A stretch of DNA of 64,000 bases from Methanoculleus horonobensis. Lineage in GTDB: Archaea; Halobacteriota; Methanomicrobia; Methanomicrobiales; Methanoculleaceae. The position numbers were made by a program, and so were the translations under genes. Below, in pieces: positions 32,920 to 42,547 of the stretch (the first letter of the stretch is position 1; every line of letters begins with the position of its first letter). Location of the stretch: NCBI RefSeq assembly GCF_001602375.1, contig NZ_BCNY01000015.1, positions 558,001-622,000 of the forward strand, written 5' to 3'. A model generated the notes under the pieces. The model saw nothing but the letters and a program-made list of their open reading frames with translations, was not told the origin of the DNA and searched no databases.

Positions 32920-33752
32920 GCCACCATCCTGATGTTTCGCACCTCAAATCCCTCCGTCGCCGAGATCGAGACGGCGAACCTCACCAGGTTCTTGGCCTCG
33001 AGGCGGGGCATTACCCCCCGGAACTTCTCGAAGTACATAACCCGCTGCCGGCGCTGCGCACCGTTATCCTCCCAGCGAAAGAGGATCGTGGCGTCGACAC
33101 AATCGGCGATCTCAAGTTCCCGTGATCTGTCCAGGATACCGGACGTGAGTAGAAGATAGATCGTGTTGTTCCGGCGTTTTGCGGCGCGCTGCAGGCCGCG
33201 CAGGAAGGCGATGAATGCATGCCAGCGTTTCCCTTCCGTAAGCGGCGGTGCGATATCGGTCAGCGAATCAAGGACGATCAAACTGTTCGCGGGGCACTGG
33301 TCGATCGCTCTGGCGAGTTCTGCAAGGATATCCCCGTTTTCCTTGCGCTGCTTCTTCTGCAGGCGTTCCATGATGCTCCCCTCTCCGTACCAGTCGGGAG
33401 GAACGATGCTGGCGTCGAAGTAGAGTTCCGAGAGGTCATGGAAGACAATCCCCTCCCCGAGGTGAGCGGTGGGGGCAGGGTTGAACGAAAGGGCGATCTC
33501 CTTCAGGATATCCTCCTGCATCCGGGTGAACGTCACGTATGAGATATTCTCCGGGAGCAGGAGATGCTTGCCGTCCACCCCGTTCCGCTTCAGCAGGGAG
33601 AGCCGCATGAGCAGTGTCTGGACGAACTCGACGTTGCCGGCCCCGGGTTCCCCGAGAAGCAGCACCGCCGATCCCGGTGGGACACCTCCTTCCAGCACGG
33701 GATCGAGCGAGGCGATACCCGTCGGCACCCGTAACAGGAGAGCGTCGTGCAT
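32916..33752 (-). CDS. KaiC-like ATPase homologue with degenerate Walker A
   Basis: A 278-residue RecA/KaiC-fold protein. The phosphate loop reads GEPGAGNVEF where GxxGxGK(S/T) is expected, so the essential Lys is Asn; the Walker B-like strand SLIVLDSLTDI (about 170) is retained. A long charged insertion (QKKQRKENGD) lies before it. It is probably a non-hydrolysing partner of the KaiC protein encoded next. A TATA-like TTATATAAAT (33762-33771) is only about 10 bases from the ATG at 33752, so the true start may be GTG at 33728, or another promoter farther up is used. Confidence 0.78.
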   Translation of the reverse strand: MHDALLLRVPTGIASLDPVLEGGVPPGSAVLLLGEPGAGNVEFVQTLLMRLSLLKRNGVDGKHLLLPENISYVTFTRMQEDILKEIALSFNPAPTAHLGEGIVFHDLSELYFDASIVPPDWYGEGSIMERLQKKQRKENGDILAELARAIDQCPANSLIVLDSLTDIAPPLTEGKRWHAFIAFLRGLQRAAKRRNNTIYLLLTSGILDRSRELEIADCVDATILFRWEDNGAQRRQRVMYFEKFRGVMPRLEAKNLVRFAVSISATEGFEVRNIRMVA

Positions 33753-34024
33753 GTATGCATTATTTATATAAGGGATACGATTAAAGCATTCTGGTTTTAC
33801 GCGAAATCAGGCGAAACTATAACCTTCAGGGGCGTCCTCTCGAAGAAAAAAGCAGATTTATAAGTATTCGCCGCCACATTCCCTATTACCTCAGGCAGTT
33901 TCAGGGCGTCGCGACCCGGGATGAGATCTCAAGGCAGATGGGTCACAGAGAAGATGCAGAAATCCGTCAGTAATTCCCGGGTTCCGAAGACCTCTACGAA
34001 CCTGTTTCCGGTGCGGATGTCGTG
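33753..34024. promoter_or_regulatory. Divergent promoter region, KaiC pair versus TadA/TadC
   Basis: For the minus strand: TTATATAAAT at 33762-33771, with TGCAT-GT-ATGCA (33749-33760) over the start codon. For the plus strand: TTTATAAGT at 33858-33866, which predicts a transcript start near 33887 and a leader of about 140 bases before the tadA start. That leader holds a 34-codon frame (33921-34025) overlapping the tadA start. Confidence 0.5.
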
Positions 34025-35635
34025 ATGATATCAGAGAACGATAACCAGACTGCCCGTTTTCTTGACCGCGTTCTCCACTCCTGGAGACGCGGCGGGCCTC
34101 CGGGCGAGTATAATCCCGAGGCGCACGGCTTCCTCGTGGAAGGAGTGATCCCTCCGGCCTACGAAGAACTTGACCGCTATTGGGTCACCGAGGGACTCGC
34201 GCTCGTCGTGATAGCCCGCAACACAGAGACGAACCAGGTCGAGTATCTCCTCTTCGAGCCGGTGCTCTCGAACTTTGAGTACGAACTCCTTGAGCGGCTC
34301 TTTGAGGATCTTCGTGACGTTCTGGTTCTCGACGATCACGACCTTGCCTCCGACCGCCGGACAGTCCTTGCGAGGAAGATACAGGAGCTCCTCGTGGAGT
34401 ACGGCCTCGCTCTTACCGATACCTCGATATTCCGGCTCCGCTACTATCTCGAGCGCAACTTCCTCGGCTGGTCGCGTATCGACGCCCTGATGAGAGATCC
34501 CGGGATCGAAGATATCTCCTGCGACGGCACGAAGATCTCTCTCTTCCTCTACCACCGGAGGTACCAGAACATCAGGACGAAGATCTCGTTCGATGAGCCG
34601 GCCTTAAACTCGCTCGCGATCACCCTCGCCCAGCGTTCGGGCAAGCATGTCTCCATAGGGAGCCCGCTCGTGGATGCGACTCTCCCCGACGGCTCGAGGC
34701 TGCAGCTCACCTTCGGCAACGAAGTCACCCCCCGCGGCACGTCGTTTACCATCCGGAAGTTCCGCGAGACCCCGTTTACGCCCGTGGAACTGATCGAATC
34801 GAACACCTTCGACATCGACCAGATCGTTTACTTCTGGATGGCGATCGAGAACAACAAAAGTTTGCTCTTTGTCGGCGGCACGGCGTCGGGAAAGACCACC
34901 TCGCTCAACGCAGTCGCCCTCTTCATTCCCCCTCTCTCGAAGATCGTCTCCATCGAGGATACCCGGGAGATCACGCTCTACCACGACAACTGGATCGCGA
35001 GCGTCACGCGCGATACCGTCTCGGAGGGAACCGGCACCACCGTCATCAAGATGTTCGAGCTCCTCAAGGCCGCGATGCGGCAGCGCCCCGAGTACATCCT
35101 GGTCGGGGAGGTCAGGGGGAGCGAAGCCCAGACGCTCTTCCAGGCGATGAATACCGGGCATACGACCTTCTCCACGATGCACGCGAGCGACGTCGACGCG
35201 GCAATTCACCGTCTCGGGAGCGAACCACTCAACGTGCCGAGGAACATGCTCCAGGCGCTCGACGTCATATCGGTTCAGGCGCTCACCCACCGGGGGCACG
35301 ACCGGGTGAGAAGGTGCCGCGAGATCGTCGAGCTCGCCGGGATCGATCCTCTCACCGAGAACTTCCAGGTGAATACGGTCTTCGAGTACGACCCCGTGGC
35401 CGACACCTTCTCCTATTCCGGGCGCTCGCGGATCTTTACCGAGATCATGGAGTATCGCGGCTGGAGCCGGAGCCAGCTCGAGGAGGAACTCCGGATCCGG
35501 CGAACCGTCCTGCTTGCGATGTTTGAGCAGGGCATCAGGGACTACGAGTCGGTTGCCCGGATCATCCAGGCCTGGACCGTCCAGCGCGATCGCGTGCTCT
35601 CCTCCCTTGACGACCTTGGTGAGTTGATCCGGTGA
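34025..35635 (+). CDS. Type IV filament/secretion ATPase (TadA/GspE/ArlI-like)
   Basis: A 536-residue hexameric motor ATPase of the secretion superfamily. The N-terminal part has the usual helical and ligand domain (IEDISCDGTKISLFLYHR near residue 160); the motor domain has Walker A GGTASGKTTS (about 284), the Asp box EDTREITLYHDNW, Walker B YILVGEVRGSEA (about 357) and the His box TGHTTFSTMHAS. ATG at 34025 or GTG at 34022 start the frame; no strong ribosome-binding site is seen. It overlaps the tadC frame, and two KaiC-like genes lie upstream on the other strand. Confidence 0.93.
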   Translation: MISENDNQTARFLDRVLHSWRRGGPPGEYNPEAHGFLVEGVIPPAYEELDRYWVTEGLALVVIARNTETNQVEYLLFEPVLSNFEYELLERLFEDLRDVLVLDDHDLASDRRTVLARKIQELLVEYGLALTDTSIFRLRYYLERNFLGWSRIDALMRDPGIEDISCDGTKISLFLYHRRYQNIRTKISFDEPALNSLAITLAQRSGKHVSIGSPLVDATLPDGSRLQLTFGNEVTPRGTSFTIRKFRETPFTPVELIESNTFDIDQIVYFWMAIENNKSLLFVGGTASGKTTSLNAVALFIPPLSKIVSIEDTREITLYHDNWIASVTRDTVSEGTGTTVIKMFELLKAAMRQRPEYILVGEVRGSEAQTLFQAMNTGHTTFSTMHASDVDAAIHRLGSEPLNVPRNMLQALDVISVQALTHRGHDRVRRCREIVELAGIDPLTENFQVNTVFEYDPVADTFSYSGRSRIFTEIMEYRGWSRSQLEEELRIRRTVLLAMFEQGIRDYESVARIIQAWTVQRDRVLSSLDDLGELIR

Positions 35636-35694
35636 TACCCTCTTCCTGCGTGCAGTTCTGCCGTTCCATCCGCCGGAGGGTGGAGGGCGACCCC

Positions 35695-37575
35695 ATGCAC
35701 TACCGCGATCTCCACAACGACCTCATCGCGGCGAACATGGGGATTACGCTTGACCGCTACCTCCTGCGCACGTTCCTCGCTTCCGGGCTCTTCGGCCTCT
35801 TCTGCGCTACAATGGGCTATCTCGCGATGAGTCTCCCCTCGCTTCCACTCTTCCATATCGGGATCTATAACGTCTTCGGCGTCAGTATGCCGGAACTCGT
35901 CCTGACCGAGACCGCGGTCACGATTCTCCGGGTTGTTGCGGCAGGGGTCATCTTCGTCCTCGCCACCGATGCAGCCTACCTCTTCTTCCTGTATTACCCG
36001 TCCCTCCTCGCGAAGAACCGGGCGACCCGGATCAACCTGCTGCTTCACAACGCCGTCTCCTACATGTATGCCCTGCGCCGGGGCGGCGCGCAGATGGTGA
36101 CGATATTCCGCTCGATCAGCGAGAACGCGGCGATCTACGGAGAAGTGGTTCACGAGTTCCGGCGAGTTGTCCGGGACACCGACTACTTCGGCTACGACCT
36201 GATCACGGCGCTCAGGCACCTGCAGGAGACGACCCCGTCGGAGAAACTGCAGGAGTTTGTCCAGGACCTCATCTCCGTGATCGAGAGCGGTGGAGACGTG
36301 CTCACGTTCCTTGAAACCCGGGTGCGGGTGTACCAGGAGGATGCCCGGTTCGAGCAGAAGACCTTCCTCTCCATGCTCCAGATGGCGGCCGAGTCATATG
36401 TGGCGCTCTTCGTCGCCGGCCCGCTCTTCATCATCATCGTCATGGTCATCATGGGTTTTGTGAGCAGCGCTCCCGTGCTGCAGCTCTCGATCGTCATCTA
36501 CCTCCTCGTTCCAATCGGATCGCTCTTCTTCATCCTTGCAATCGATGCCGTCTCGATCAAGACCGAGACGGTCGAGCGGTATACGGAGACAAAATGGCTC
36601 CATGAGTTCAGCGACGTCCGGGTCGATAAGCAGGCCGGGAGCGAACCGCTTTTCCGGAGACTGGAGCGCTACGACAGGATGAAGGCGTTCCGATCCTTCC
36701 TGCGCCACCCCTTCCAGGCGTTCCTGATCGAACCGAACCGGACGTTTTACGTGACGGTGCCGGTCGCGCTCGCGTACGTCCTTCTCACCCTCCTCGCGAC
36801 CCCGGCCTATCCCGATGCCGAGATCGTCGTCGACGTGCTGGACGACCACCTGATCGTGGCGCTGCTGATCGTCCTTCTTCCCTTCGGCATCTTTCACCAG
36901 TTCTGGAGAAAGAAGGTGACGGAACTTGAGGCGAGCATCCCCGAATTCCTGAACCGTCTCTCCGGGATAAACCAGGTGGGCCTGACACTCGCACAGGCGA
37001 TCCAGGTTCTCGTAAAGGCCGATCTCGGCGTGCTGACCTACGAGATCAGGAAGATCCAGCGCGACATCGAGTGGGGCGCGAGCGTCCAGGAGGCGCTTGT
37101 CAGGTTTGAGGTGCGGATACGCACCCCCACCATAGCCCGGATGGTCACCCTGATCACGACGGCGAGCCGGATGACCGGCGACATCGGCGAGGTGTTGAAC
37201 ATCGCAGCCCGCGATGCAGCGATCTCGGAGAACCTCAAGCGCGAGAGACGGTCTGAGATGTTCATCTACACCGCCATCGTCTACCTGGTCTTCATCGTCT
37301 TCCTCTTCGTCGTGGCCGTCATCGATATCCAGTTCCTCTCAGTGCTCGCCGAGATCAATGCCCTCACCGCCGGCGACTCGATCGCCGGCCCGGTGCCTCT
37401 CGGGAACACCCCCATCATAACCTTCGAACGCCTCCTCTACCACGGCTGCCTCATCCAGGCGATCTTCTCCGGCCTGATCGCCGGACAGATGGGGGAAGGA
37501 TCACTCCGGGCGGGCGTCAAACACGCGGCCGTGATGCTCATCATCGCGCTCGTGGTCTTCACCGCCGTCATCTAA
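35695..37575 (+). CDS. Two-domain T2SS-F/TadC membrane platform protein
   Basis: A 626-residue inner-membrane platform with two T2SSF domains: one around residues 110-230 (ALRRGGAQMVTIFRSISEN, IESGGDVLTFLETRV) and one around 410-530 (PEFLNRLSGINQVGLTLAQAI, SRMTGDIGEVLNIAARDA), each followed by membrane helices; about nine helices in all. ATG at 35695 has a strong GGAGGGTGGAGGG upstream; an in-frame GTG at 35632 overlapping the ATPase stop is the alternative. With the ATPase it forms the core of a pilus-like or secretion machine. Confidence 0.9.
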   Translation: MHYRDLHNDLIAANMGITLDRYLLRTFLASGLFGLFCATMGYLAMSLPSLPLFHIGIYNVFGVSMPELVLTETAVTILRVVAAGVIFVLATDAAYLFFLYYPSLLAKNRATRINLLLHNAVSYMYALRRGGAQMVTIFRSISENAAIYGEVVHEFRRVVRDTDYFGYDLITALRHLQETTPSEKLQEFVQDLISVIESGGDVLTFLETRVRVYQEDARFEQKTFLSMLQMAAESYVALFVAGPLFIIIVMVIMGFVSSAPVLQLSIVIYLLVPIGSLFFILAIDAVSIKTETVERYTETKWLHEFSDVRVDKQAGSEPLFRRLERYDRMKAFRSFLRHPFQAFLIEPNRTFYVTVPVALAYVLLTLLATPAYPDAEIVVDVLDDHLIVALLIVLLPFGIFHQFWRKKVTELEASIPEFLNRLSGINQVGLTLAQAIQVLVKADLGVLTYEIRKIQRDIEWGASVQEALVRFEVRIRTPTIARMVTLITTASRMTGDIGEVLNIAARDAAISENLKRERRSEMFIYTAIVYLVFIVFLFVVAVIDIQFLSVLAEINALTAGDSIAGPVPLGNTPIITFERLLYHGCLIQAIFSGLIAGQMGEGSLRAGVKHAAVMLIIALVVFTAVI

Positions 37576-37629
37576 GGGCGCGATAGGGTTTTATCCTCTG
37601 CCCTCCTCTCTCTCTTCTGGTGATGCCAG

Positions 37630-37785
37630 ATGTGTACAGTCGGTGGACCTGTCGATATCGAGTTCGATGACGATCGGGTGAAGGGCAAGAATTACCGCTG
37701 CAAAGAGTGCGGCGAGAAGTTCAAGGGCGTCGGGAAGCGGCCGATGTGCCCGAGCTGCCAGTCCGAAGATGTCGAAGAGATCTGA
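37630..37785 (+). CDS. Small zinc-ribbon protein
   Basis: A 51-residue protein with an acidic N-terminus (DIEFDDDR) and two Cys pairs, CKECGEK and CPSC about 13 residues later, forming one zinc ribbon of the rubredoxin/rubrerythrin or transcription-factor type. Begins 54 bases after tadC and overlaps the next gene by 17 bases in another frame. No function can be named. Confidence 0.75.
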   Translation: MCTVGGPVDIEFDDDRVKGKNYRCKECGEKFKGVGKRPMCPSCQSEDVEEI

Positions 37786-38305
37786 AGGCGGCGCTTTTGG
37801 GGCCTCCCCCGCCGGGGCGGGCGCGACGACCGTCCCCCTCGGCGGCGAACCCCTCCTCATCCGGGGAGAACGCTCTTTTCTGCTCGTGGCGAAAGCCGGC
37901 TCACGGTTTACGCTCTGCATCGAGACTCCGGACGACGAGTACTGCCAGGCGGTCGATCCCGAAGATCTGGTCGCCGTCTCGATGCCGGAAGGCGGGCCGA
38001 TCGAGCAGGCACGCATGATGCTCGAGCTGGTTCGGCGCTACCATATACCGCTTGTCGTCCTTCCTAAAGATCATCCGGGTTCGCGGAGACTCTCGATGGT
38101 CGTCTCGGTCGCCCCGGCGATCCTTTTGGCCTGCGATATCCGGCGCGGAACCCACCCCGAGCAACACCTGCTCTGCTCGTCGGCGGAGTTCTCCGGGCTC
38201 TCGCTTGCCGGGATTCCCGGGGGCGTCACGATTGAAAACCTGCCCGCCGGGGTGGAGGTGGAGCATCTGAATGCGGAAAAATCCTCAGCGGACAAACAAC
38301 AATAA
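37769..38305 (+). CDS. Conserved-looking protein of unknown function
   Basis: A 178-residue soluble alpha/beta protein that I do not recognise. It has a beta-rich first half (RGERSFLLVAKAGSRFTLCIET), a helix-strand unit (ARMMLELVRRYHIPLVVLPKDHPG), and a Ser/Asp-rich end. Its ATG lies inside the zinc-ribbon gene, so the two are likely coupled. The ATP synthase promoter begins at its stop codon, so it precedes but may not belong to that operon. Confidence 0.6.
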   Translation: MSKRSEGGAFGASPAGAGATTVPLGGEPLLIRGERSFLLVAKAGSRFTLCIETPDDEYCQAVDPEDLVAVSMPEGGPIEQARMMLELVRRYHIPLVVLPKDHPGSRRLSMVVSVAPAILLACDIRRGTHPEQHLLCSSAEFSGLSLAGIPGGVTIENLPAGVEVEHLNAEKSSADKQQ

Positions 38306-38351
38306 ATATATGCTCAATTTCATCAAATATTCATACGCCGTGAGAAGGAGG
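38301..38351 (+). promoter_or_regulatory. ATP synthase operon promoter and ribosome-binding site
   Basis: TATA box AATAAATATAT (38301-38311) overlaps the stop of the previous gene. About 35 bases later the strong Shine-Dalgarno AGAAGGAGGG (38343-38352) precedes atpH. This is a good candidate for the main operon promoter. Confidence 0.65.
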
Positions 38352-38356
38352 GTTTG

Positions 38357-38686
38357 ATGAAGACCGATGTCCTGAAAAGCATCAGGGAAACTGAAGAAGA
38401 GTATCAGGCGATGATCCGTGATGCGCAGGCTGAGAGGAAGAAAAGCCTCTCGGATGCCGAGCTGGAGGCTGAAAACCTGGTCGTCAAGGCACAAAAAGAT
38501 GCCGAGGACTACAGGAATCAGCGTCTGGCGGAGGCACGAGCCCAGGCGCAGAACAGATACGCGGAGATTGTCAGGGAGGGCGAAGCGCGCGCAGAGGCGC
38601 TGAAAGCATCCGGAAACAAGAACCTTGCGGAAGCCGTAGACTTTGTTGTTACGCGGTTTAAGGAGCATCTGCATGTTAAGGCCTGA
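38357..38686 (+). CDS. atpH: A-type ATP synthase subunit H
   Basis: A 109-residue, almost wholly helical coiled-coil protein (IRETEEEYQAMIRDAQAERKK, then EAENLVVKAQKDAEDYR). Subunit H pairs with E to form the peripheral stalk. ATG at 38357 follows GGAGG; the frame also offers a TTG one codon earlier. Its last 14 bases overlap atpI. First gene of the HIKECFABD operon. Confidence 0.92.
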   Translation: MKTDVLKSIRETEEEYQAMIRDAQAERKKSLSDAELEAENLVVKAQKDAEDYRNQRLAEARAQAQNRYAEIVREGEARAEALKASGNKNLAEAVDFVVTRFKEHLHVKA

Positions 38687-40634
38687 ACGGATGCGCCGGC
38701 TGCTCATCGCGGCTCCGAAGGGTGAGATCGACACCATCATCAGAGAACTTTACCGGTACAATGTCTATCACATCGAGGACTTCGTGCCGGAGAGTTCGCC
38801 TGGAGCGCTGTCGATGGGCCACCCGCTTCCGGAGGCGAGCGACGCAGCTTCGGCGCTCATCAAGGTCAGAGCAATTGAAAATGCGTGCGGGATAGACCCC
38901 GAGAACGTAGAAGGCAAAACGAAGCTCCCCGCGTCGAAGGTCAGGGAGATGATCCGGACGGATCTGCCCGCTATCCAGACGGAGGCGGAAGGTCTCGTCG
39001 GTTCACGATCGAGACTGGAGACGCGGCAGAAGGAGCATGAGCAGCGCGCGAGGGAACTTGAACCGTTTACTGCGGTTCCCCTGGATCTGGAATTCTATCG
39101 CGGATATACACGGTTTACCGTCTTTACCGGGCACATAACCCACGACGTCGAGATCGACGTCCCGAACGAGAAGTACTTCTCCGACAAGGTGGCCGGCAAC
39201 ATGATCGTCGTCGTGGTGCAGAACGAGCACCGCGAAGAGGTCGAACGGACTCTCCTCGATGCCGGGTTCCAGGCGATCCCCGTCCCGGAGGAGACCGGGG
39301 CGCCGGCCGACCGTATGAAGGCCCACCTGGAAGAGGCCCTGCGGATCGAGGGCGAGGTTGCTGCAATCAATGGAAAGATTGCAGGGATCCGGGAGAGGCA
39401 TACCGACTTCCTGGTAGCATGCGATGAACTACTCACGGCTGACGTAGAGCGGGCGGAAGCCCCGTTGCGGTTTGCTACCACGGAGGAGACGTTCCTCACC
39501 GAAGGATGGATCCCCGAGGGTACCATCGAAGAGGTCAAAGAAGCCCTGATCCGGGTGACCGGCGGGAAGATTTACCTCGAGGATCTGGAGATCGAGCACC
39601 AGGACGAGGTGCCGGTAAAGTACAAAAACCCGGGGTTTGCGCAGCCATCGCAGATGTTCATGGATCTCTACTCCCATCCCCAGTATGCCGAGGTCGATCC
39701 GACCCTGATGGTCTCGATCGTCTTTCCGATCTTCTTCGGGATGATCCTCGGTGACGTGGGATACGGTCTGATCCTGCTGGCGCTGTCCCTTGGCCTGCGG
39801 AAGTTCTTCAAGGGAGGAGACGGTCGTTTACTCCTGGTTTCGCTGCGAAACGCCAGTATCGTCAGCGTCATCTTCGGGTTGCTGTACAGTGAGATTATCG
39901 GCTATGCACTTCCCTGGGCGCCCATCATCTACAGCCGCCACCTCAATATCGGTGGTCACGCATCAGAGCATGGGGCTCAGGTTGCGGAACTGTTGATCGT
40001 CTCTATCTGGATCGGCATTCTTCACATCTCGCTTGGGCGTATCCTGGGCATTATCAATGCCAGAAACCTGTATCATGGCAAACATGCCACTCAGGCGATC
40101 CTTTCGAACGCCGGGTGGCTCGGTGTCATGTGGGGTATCATCCTGATGATCTGGTCGATGTATGCCATTCCGCTGATGCCGGATCTGTCCGGTCTTCCTG
40201 CAGTCGTCATGGGCTTTAATCTCGCGACCGTTATCGGTGCCGTGCTCCTGGTCGGAGGCATCATCGCCATCGCTCAGGAAAACGTACTCGAGATTATCGA
40301 GATCCCGACAATCATCAGCCATGTGCTCTCCTATGCACGTCTGGCCGCGGTGGGACTCTCGTCGGTTGCCATCGCGATGGTGGTCAATTACATCGCTATC
40401 GAACTGATGATCAGCCCGCAGCTTGAAAATCTCAGCATCGTGGGCGTTGTCATCATCATCGTCGGTATCATCGTCTTCCTCCTCGGACATGTGCTGAACA
40501 CAGCGCTTGGTATCCTTGGTGGCGGACTGAACGCGATTCGTCTCCACTATGTCGAATTCTTCACCAAGTTCTACAAAGGTGGAGGAAAGAAGTACAATCC
40601 ATTCGGTATGAAATCAAAGTTTACGGAGGAATAA
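38673..40634 (+). CDS. atpI: A-type ATP synthase subunit I (a-like)
   Basis: A 653-residue stator subunit. The first 330 residues are soluble and contain long coiled-coil stretches; the second half has about eight transmembrane helices, beginning [19 protein letters not shown], with the conserved Arg of the proton/sodium half-channels in the last helices ([17 protein letters not shown]). ATG at 38673 inside the end of atpH is preferred because AAGGAG lies 8 bases upstream and the frame's earlier ATG would add unrelated residues. Confidence 0.95.
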   Translation: MLRPERMRRLLIAAPKGEIDTIIRELYRYNVYHIEDFVPESSPGALSMGHPLPEASDAASALIKVRAIENACGIDPENVEGKTKLPASKVREMIRTDLPAIQTEAEGLVGSRSRLETRQKEHEQRARELEPFTAVPLDLEFYRGYTRFTVFTGHITHDVEIDVPNEKYFSDKVAGNMIVVVVQNEHREEVERTLLDAGFQAIPVPEETGAPADRMKAHLEEALRIEGEVAAINGKIAGIRERHTDFLVACDELLTADVERAEAPLRFATTEETFLTEGWIPEGTIEEVKEALIRVTGGKIYLEDLEIEHQDEVPVKYKNPGFAQPSQMFMDLYSHPQYAEVDPTLMVSIVFPIFFGMILGDVGYGLILLALSLGLRKFFKGGDGRLLLVSLRNASIVSVIFGLLYSEIIGYALPWAPIIYSRHLNIGGHASEHGAQVAELLIVSIWIGILHISLGRILGIINARNLYHGKHATQAILSNAGWLGVMWGIILMIWSMYAIPLMPDLSGLPAVVMGFNLATVIGAVLLVGGIIAIAQENVLEIIEIPTIISHVLSYARLAAVGLSSVAIAMVVNYIAIELMISPQLENLSIVGVVIIIVGIIVFLLGHVLNTALGILGGGLNAIRLHYVEFFTKFYKGGGKKYNPFGMKSKFTEE

Positions 40635-40638
40635 TGAA

Positions 40639-40887
40639 ATGGTAGATGTTGGCACAACTCTTGAAATGGTACAGGCATCGCAGGTTGGTCTCAAGGCAGT
40701 CGGCGCAGGTCTCGCAGTAGGCCTTGCAGGCGTCGGTACCGGTCTCGGTGAGATGGGTATCGGTGCGGCGGCCGTCGGTGCAACCGCAGAGAACAGGGAC
40801 ATGTTCGGTCTCGCACTGCTCTTCACGGTCATTCCGGAAACCATCGTCATCTTCGGTCTTGTGGTTGCACTGCTGCTTCTGTTCTGA
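40639..40887 (+). CDS. atpK: A-type ATP synthase subunit K (rotor ring, c-like)
   Basis: An 82-residue membrane protein with two transmembrane helices, one hairpin only. The first helix is Gly-rich ([26 protein letters not shown]), the second carries the ion-binding Glu67 in [12 protein letters not shown]. Some methanogens have duplicated or triplicated K subunits; this one is the simple form. The sequence alone does not settle proton versus sodium use. Confidence 0.95.
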   Translation: MVDVGTTLEMVQASQVGLKAVGAGLAVGLAGVGTGLGEMGIGAAAVGATAENRDMFGLALLFTVIPETIVIFGLVVALLLLF

Positions 40888-40898
40888 TGGAGTGAACC

Positions 40899-41477
40899 AT
40901 GGGACTCGAAGCAGTAGTGAACGAGATCCGGGAGAAAGGGCGAAAGGAGGTCGAGGCGATCCGGGCAGAGACCCGGATCGAAGTCGAGGAGACCCTGAAG
41001 GATGCGCAGATTCGCGCCGCAGGGATCAAGACCTCGGCGCAGGAGGAAGCGGATCGGGCAGCCACCCACATCACCAACCAGGAAGCCTCGGCGGCGAACC
41101 TCGTCGTCAAGCGGCAGGTCCTGAACGCCCAGAAGACGCTCCTCGATCAGGTTCATTCGGCCTCGCTTACCGCTATCGGTGATCTGCCCGCCGAGTTCCA
41201 GGAGAAGGCGCTCACAGCCCTGCTGAAAAGAGCGGTAAAGGAGATCAAGAAGGGCGTCGTCCATGCAAACGAGCGGGATACCCCGGTTGTCGAAGGGATC
41301 ATCTCCCAGGTGAAGATGCTCTCCGGCTACACCATGGGCGCCCCGGTCGATATTCCCGGCGGCATCATCGTTGAGAGCAACGACGGCGAACTGCAGATCG
41401 ATTACAGTTACCGCACGTTCCTGGACGAGATCTGGGAATCCGGCCTGAAGGATGCGTCAGATATTCTGTTTACATGA
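40899..41477 (+). CDS. atpE: A-type ATP synthase subunit E
   Basis: A 192-residue peripheral-stalk subunit: a helical N-terminal coiled coil (EKGRKEVEAIRAETRIEVEE) that pairs with subunit H, followed by a globular C-terminal domain ending GGIIVESNDGELQIDYSYRT, the conserved contact with subunit B. Spaced 11 bases after atpK. Confidence 0.93.
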   Translation: MGLEAVVNEIREKGRKEVEAIRAETRIEVEETLKDAQIRAAGIKTSAQEEADRAATHITNQEASAANLVVKRQVLNAQKTLLDQVHSASLTAIGDLPAEFQEKALTALLKRAVKEIKKGVVHANERDTPVVEGIISQVKMLSGYTMGAPVDIPGGIIVESNDGELQIDYSYRTFLDEIWESGLKDASDILFT

Positions 41478-41490
41478 GGAGGGTTCATAA

Positions 41491-42546
41491 ATGGCAGGGG
41501 TAAGTAGCGGATCGGCCCAGTACATTTACGCCTGTACCCGCATGCGGGTGCGTAAATCGCTGCTGATACCGCGCGAAGACTATCTCCGGATGCTGAATAT
41601 GAGCCTGCCTGAGATCGCCCGGTTCATCGGCGAGACCACCTACCGGTCGGAGATCGATGAACTCGGCACCTCCTTCTCCGGAATCAACCTCGTCGAGGTT
41701 GCCCTGAGCTGGAACCTCGCCAAGGAGTACCAGAGCATCCTGGAACTGGTTCCGGGAGAACTGAAGCACTTTACCGCCAGTTACCTGCGGCGCTGGGATA
41801 TCCAGAACGTCGTCACTGTCCTGCGCGGTAAGATGCAGATGATGCCGCCCGGCAAGATCAAGGAGGTCCTGGTTCCGGCCGGCCGACTCGATCGGGTCAT
41901 TCTCGACCGCCTTATCGCGGAAGAGTCGCCGGAGCGGGTCGCCGAGGCGCTCAAGGGTGAGCGGTTCTACCCCGTCATCGAGCGGGAACTGCCCCGCGCA
42001 ATGGAGACCGGGTCGTTTGCTCACCTGGAAAACGAGCTCTACAAGGGCTACTACGCGCGGCTCATCACGGATGCGAAAGGAGGCGTCAAGGGCGGGGATA
42101 TCTTCCTCAAGTATATCCGGCTCGAGATCGATATCCGGAACATCCAGAACCTCTTCCGGCTACGGGCCGGACATGTCCGTGAGGACGTCAGGGAACTGTT
42201 GATCAGTGGCGGTTCGTTCACGGTGGACGAGTTGCAGCGTCTCTCGGGACTCGAGAGCCAGGACGAGTTCATCGATGCCTTAAAACGGCAGGTGAAGATG
42301 ATCCCGCTCCTGAACACGCTTGAAGAGATCCGGGGCAAGACCGCACCCCACGAGATCGAGGTTGCGCTGACCCGGGTCCAGCTGGATCAGATGGAACAGA
42401 TGTCGAAGCGGTATGCGTTTTCGATCCTTCCGGTCCTCGTCTATCTGGAGAAGAAAAAGTACGAGGTCGCGAATCTTCGCGCCCTTGCCCGGGGTAAGGA
42501 AGCCGGCCTCCCCGGTGAGCGGTTACAGGGCTACCTGGTGATGTAG
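41491..42546 (+). CDS. atpC: A-type ATP synthase subunit C
   Basis: A 351-residue subunit linking the rotor ring to the central stalk (V-type d-subunit family). All-helical, with the family features [15 protein letters not shown] at the start, [11 protein letters not shown] and [18 protein letters not shown] around 200. Normal length. Confidence 0.93.
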   Translation: MAGVSSGSAQYIYACTRMRVRKSLLIPREDYLRMLNMSLPEIARFIGETTYRSEIDELGTSFSGINLVEVALSWNLAKEYQSILELVPGELKHFTASYLRRWDIQNVVTVLRGKMQMMPPGKIKEVLVPAGRLDRVILDRLIAEESPERVAEALKGERFYPVIERELPRAMETGSFAHLENELYKGYYARLITDAKGGVKGGDIFLKYIRLEIDIRNIQNLFRLRAGHVREDVRELLISGGSFTVDELQRLSGLESQDEFIDALKRQVKMIPLLNTLEEIRGKTAPHEIEVALTRVQLDQMEQMSKRYAFSILPVLVYLEKKKYEVANLRALARGKEAGLPGERLQGYLVM

Positions 42547-42547
42547 A

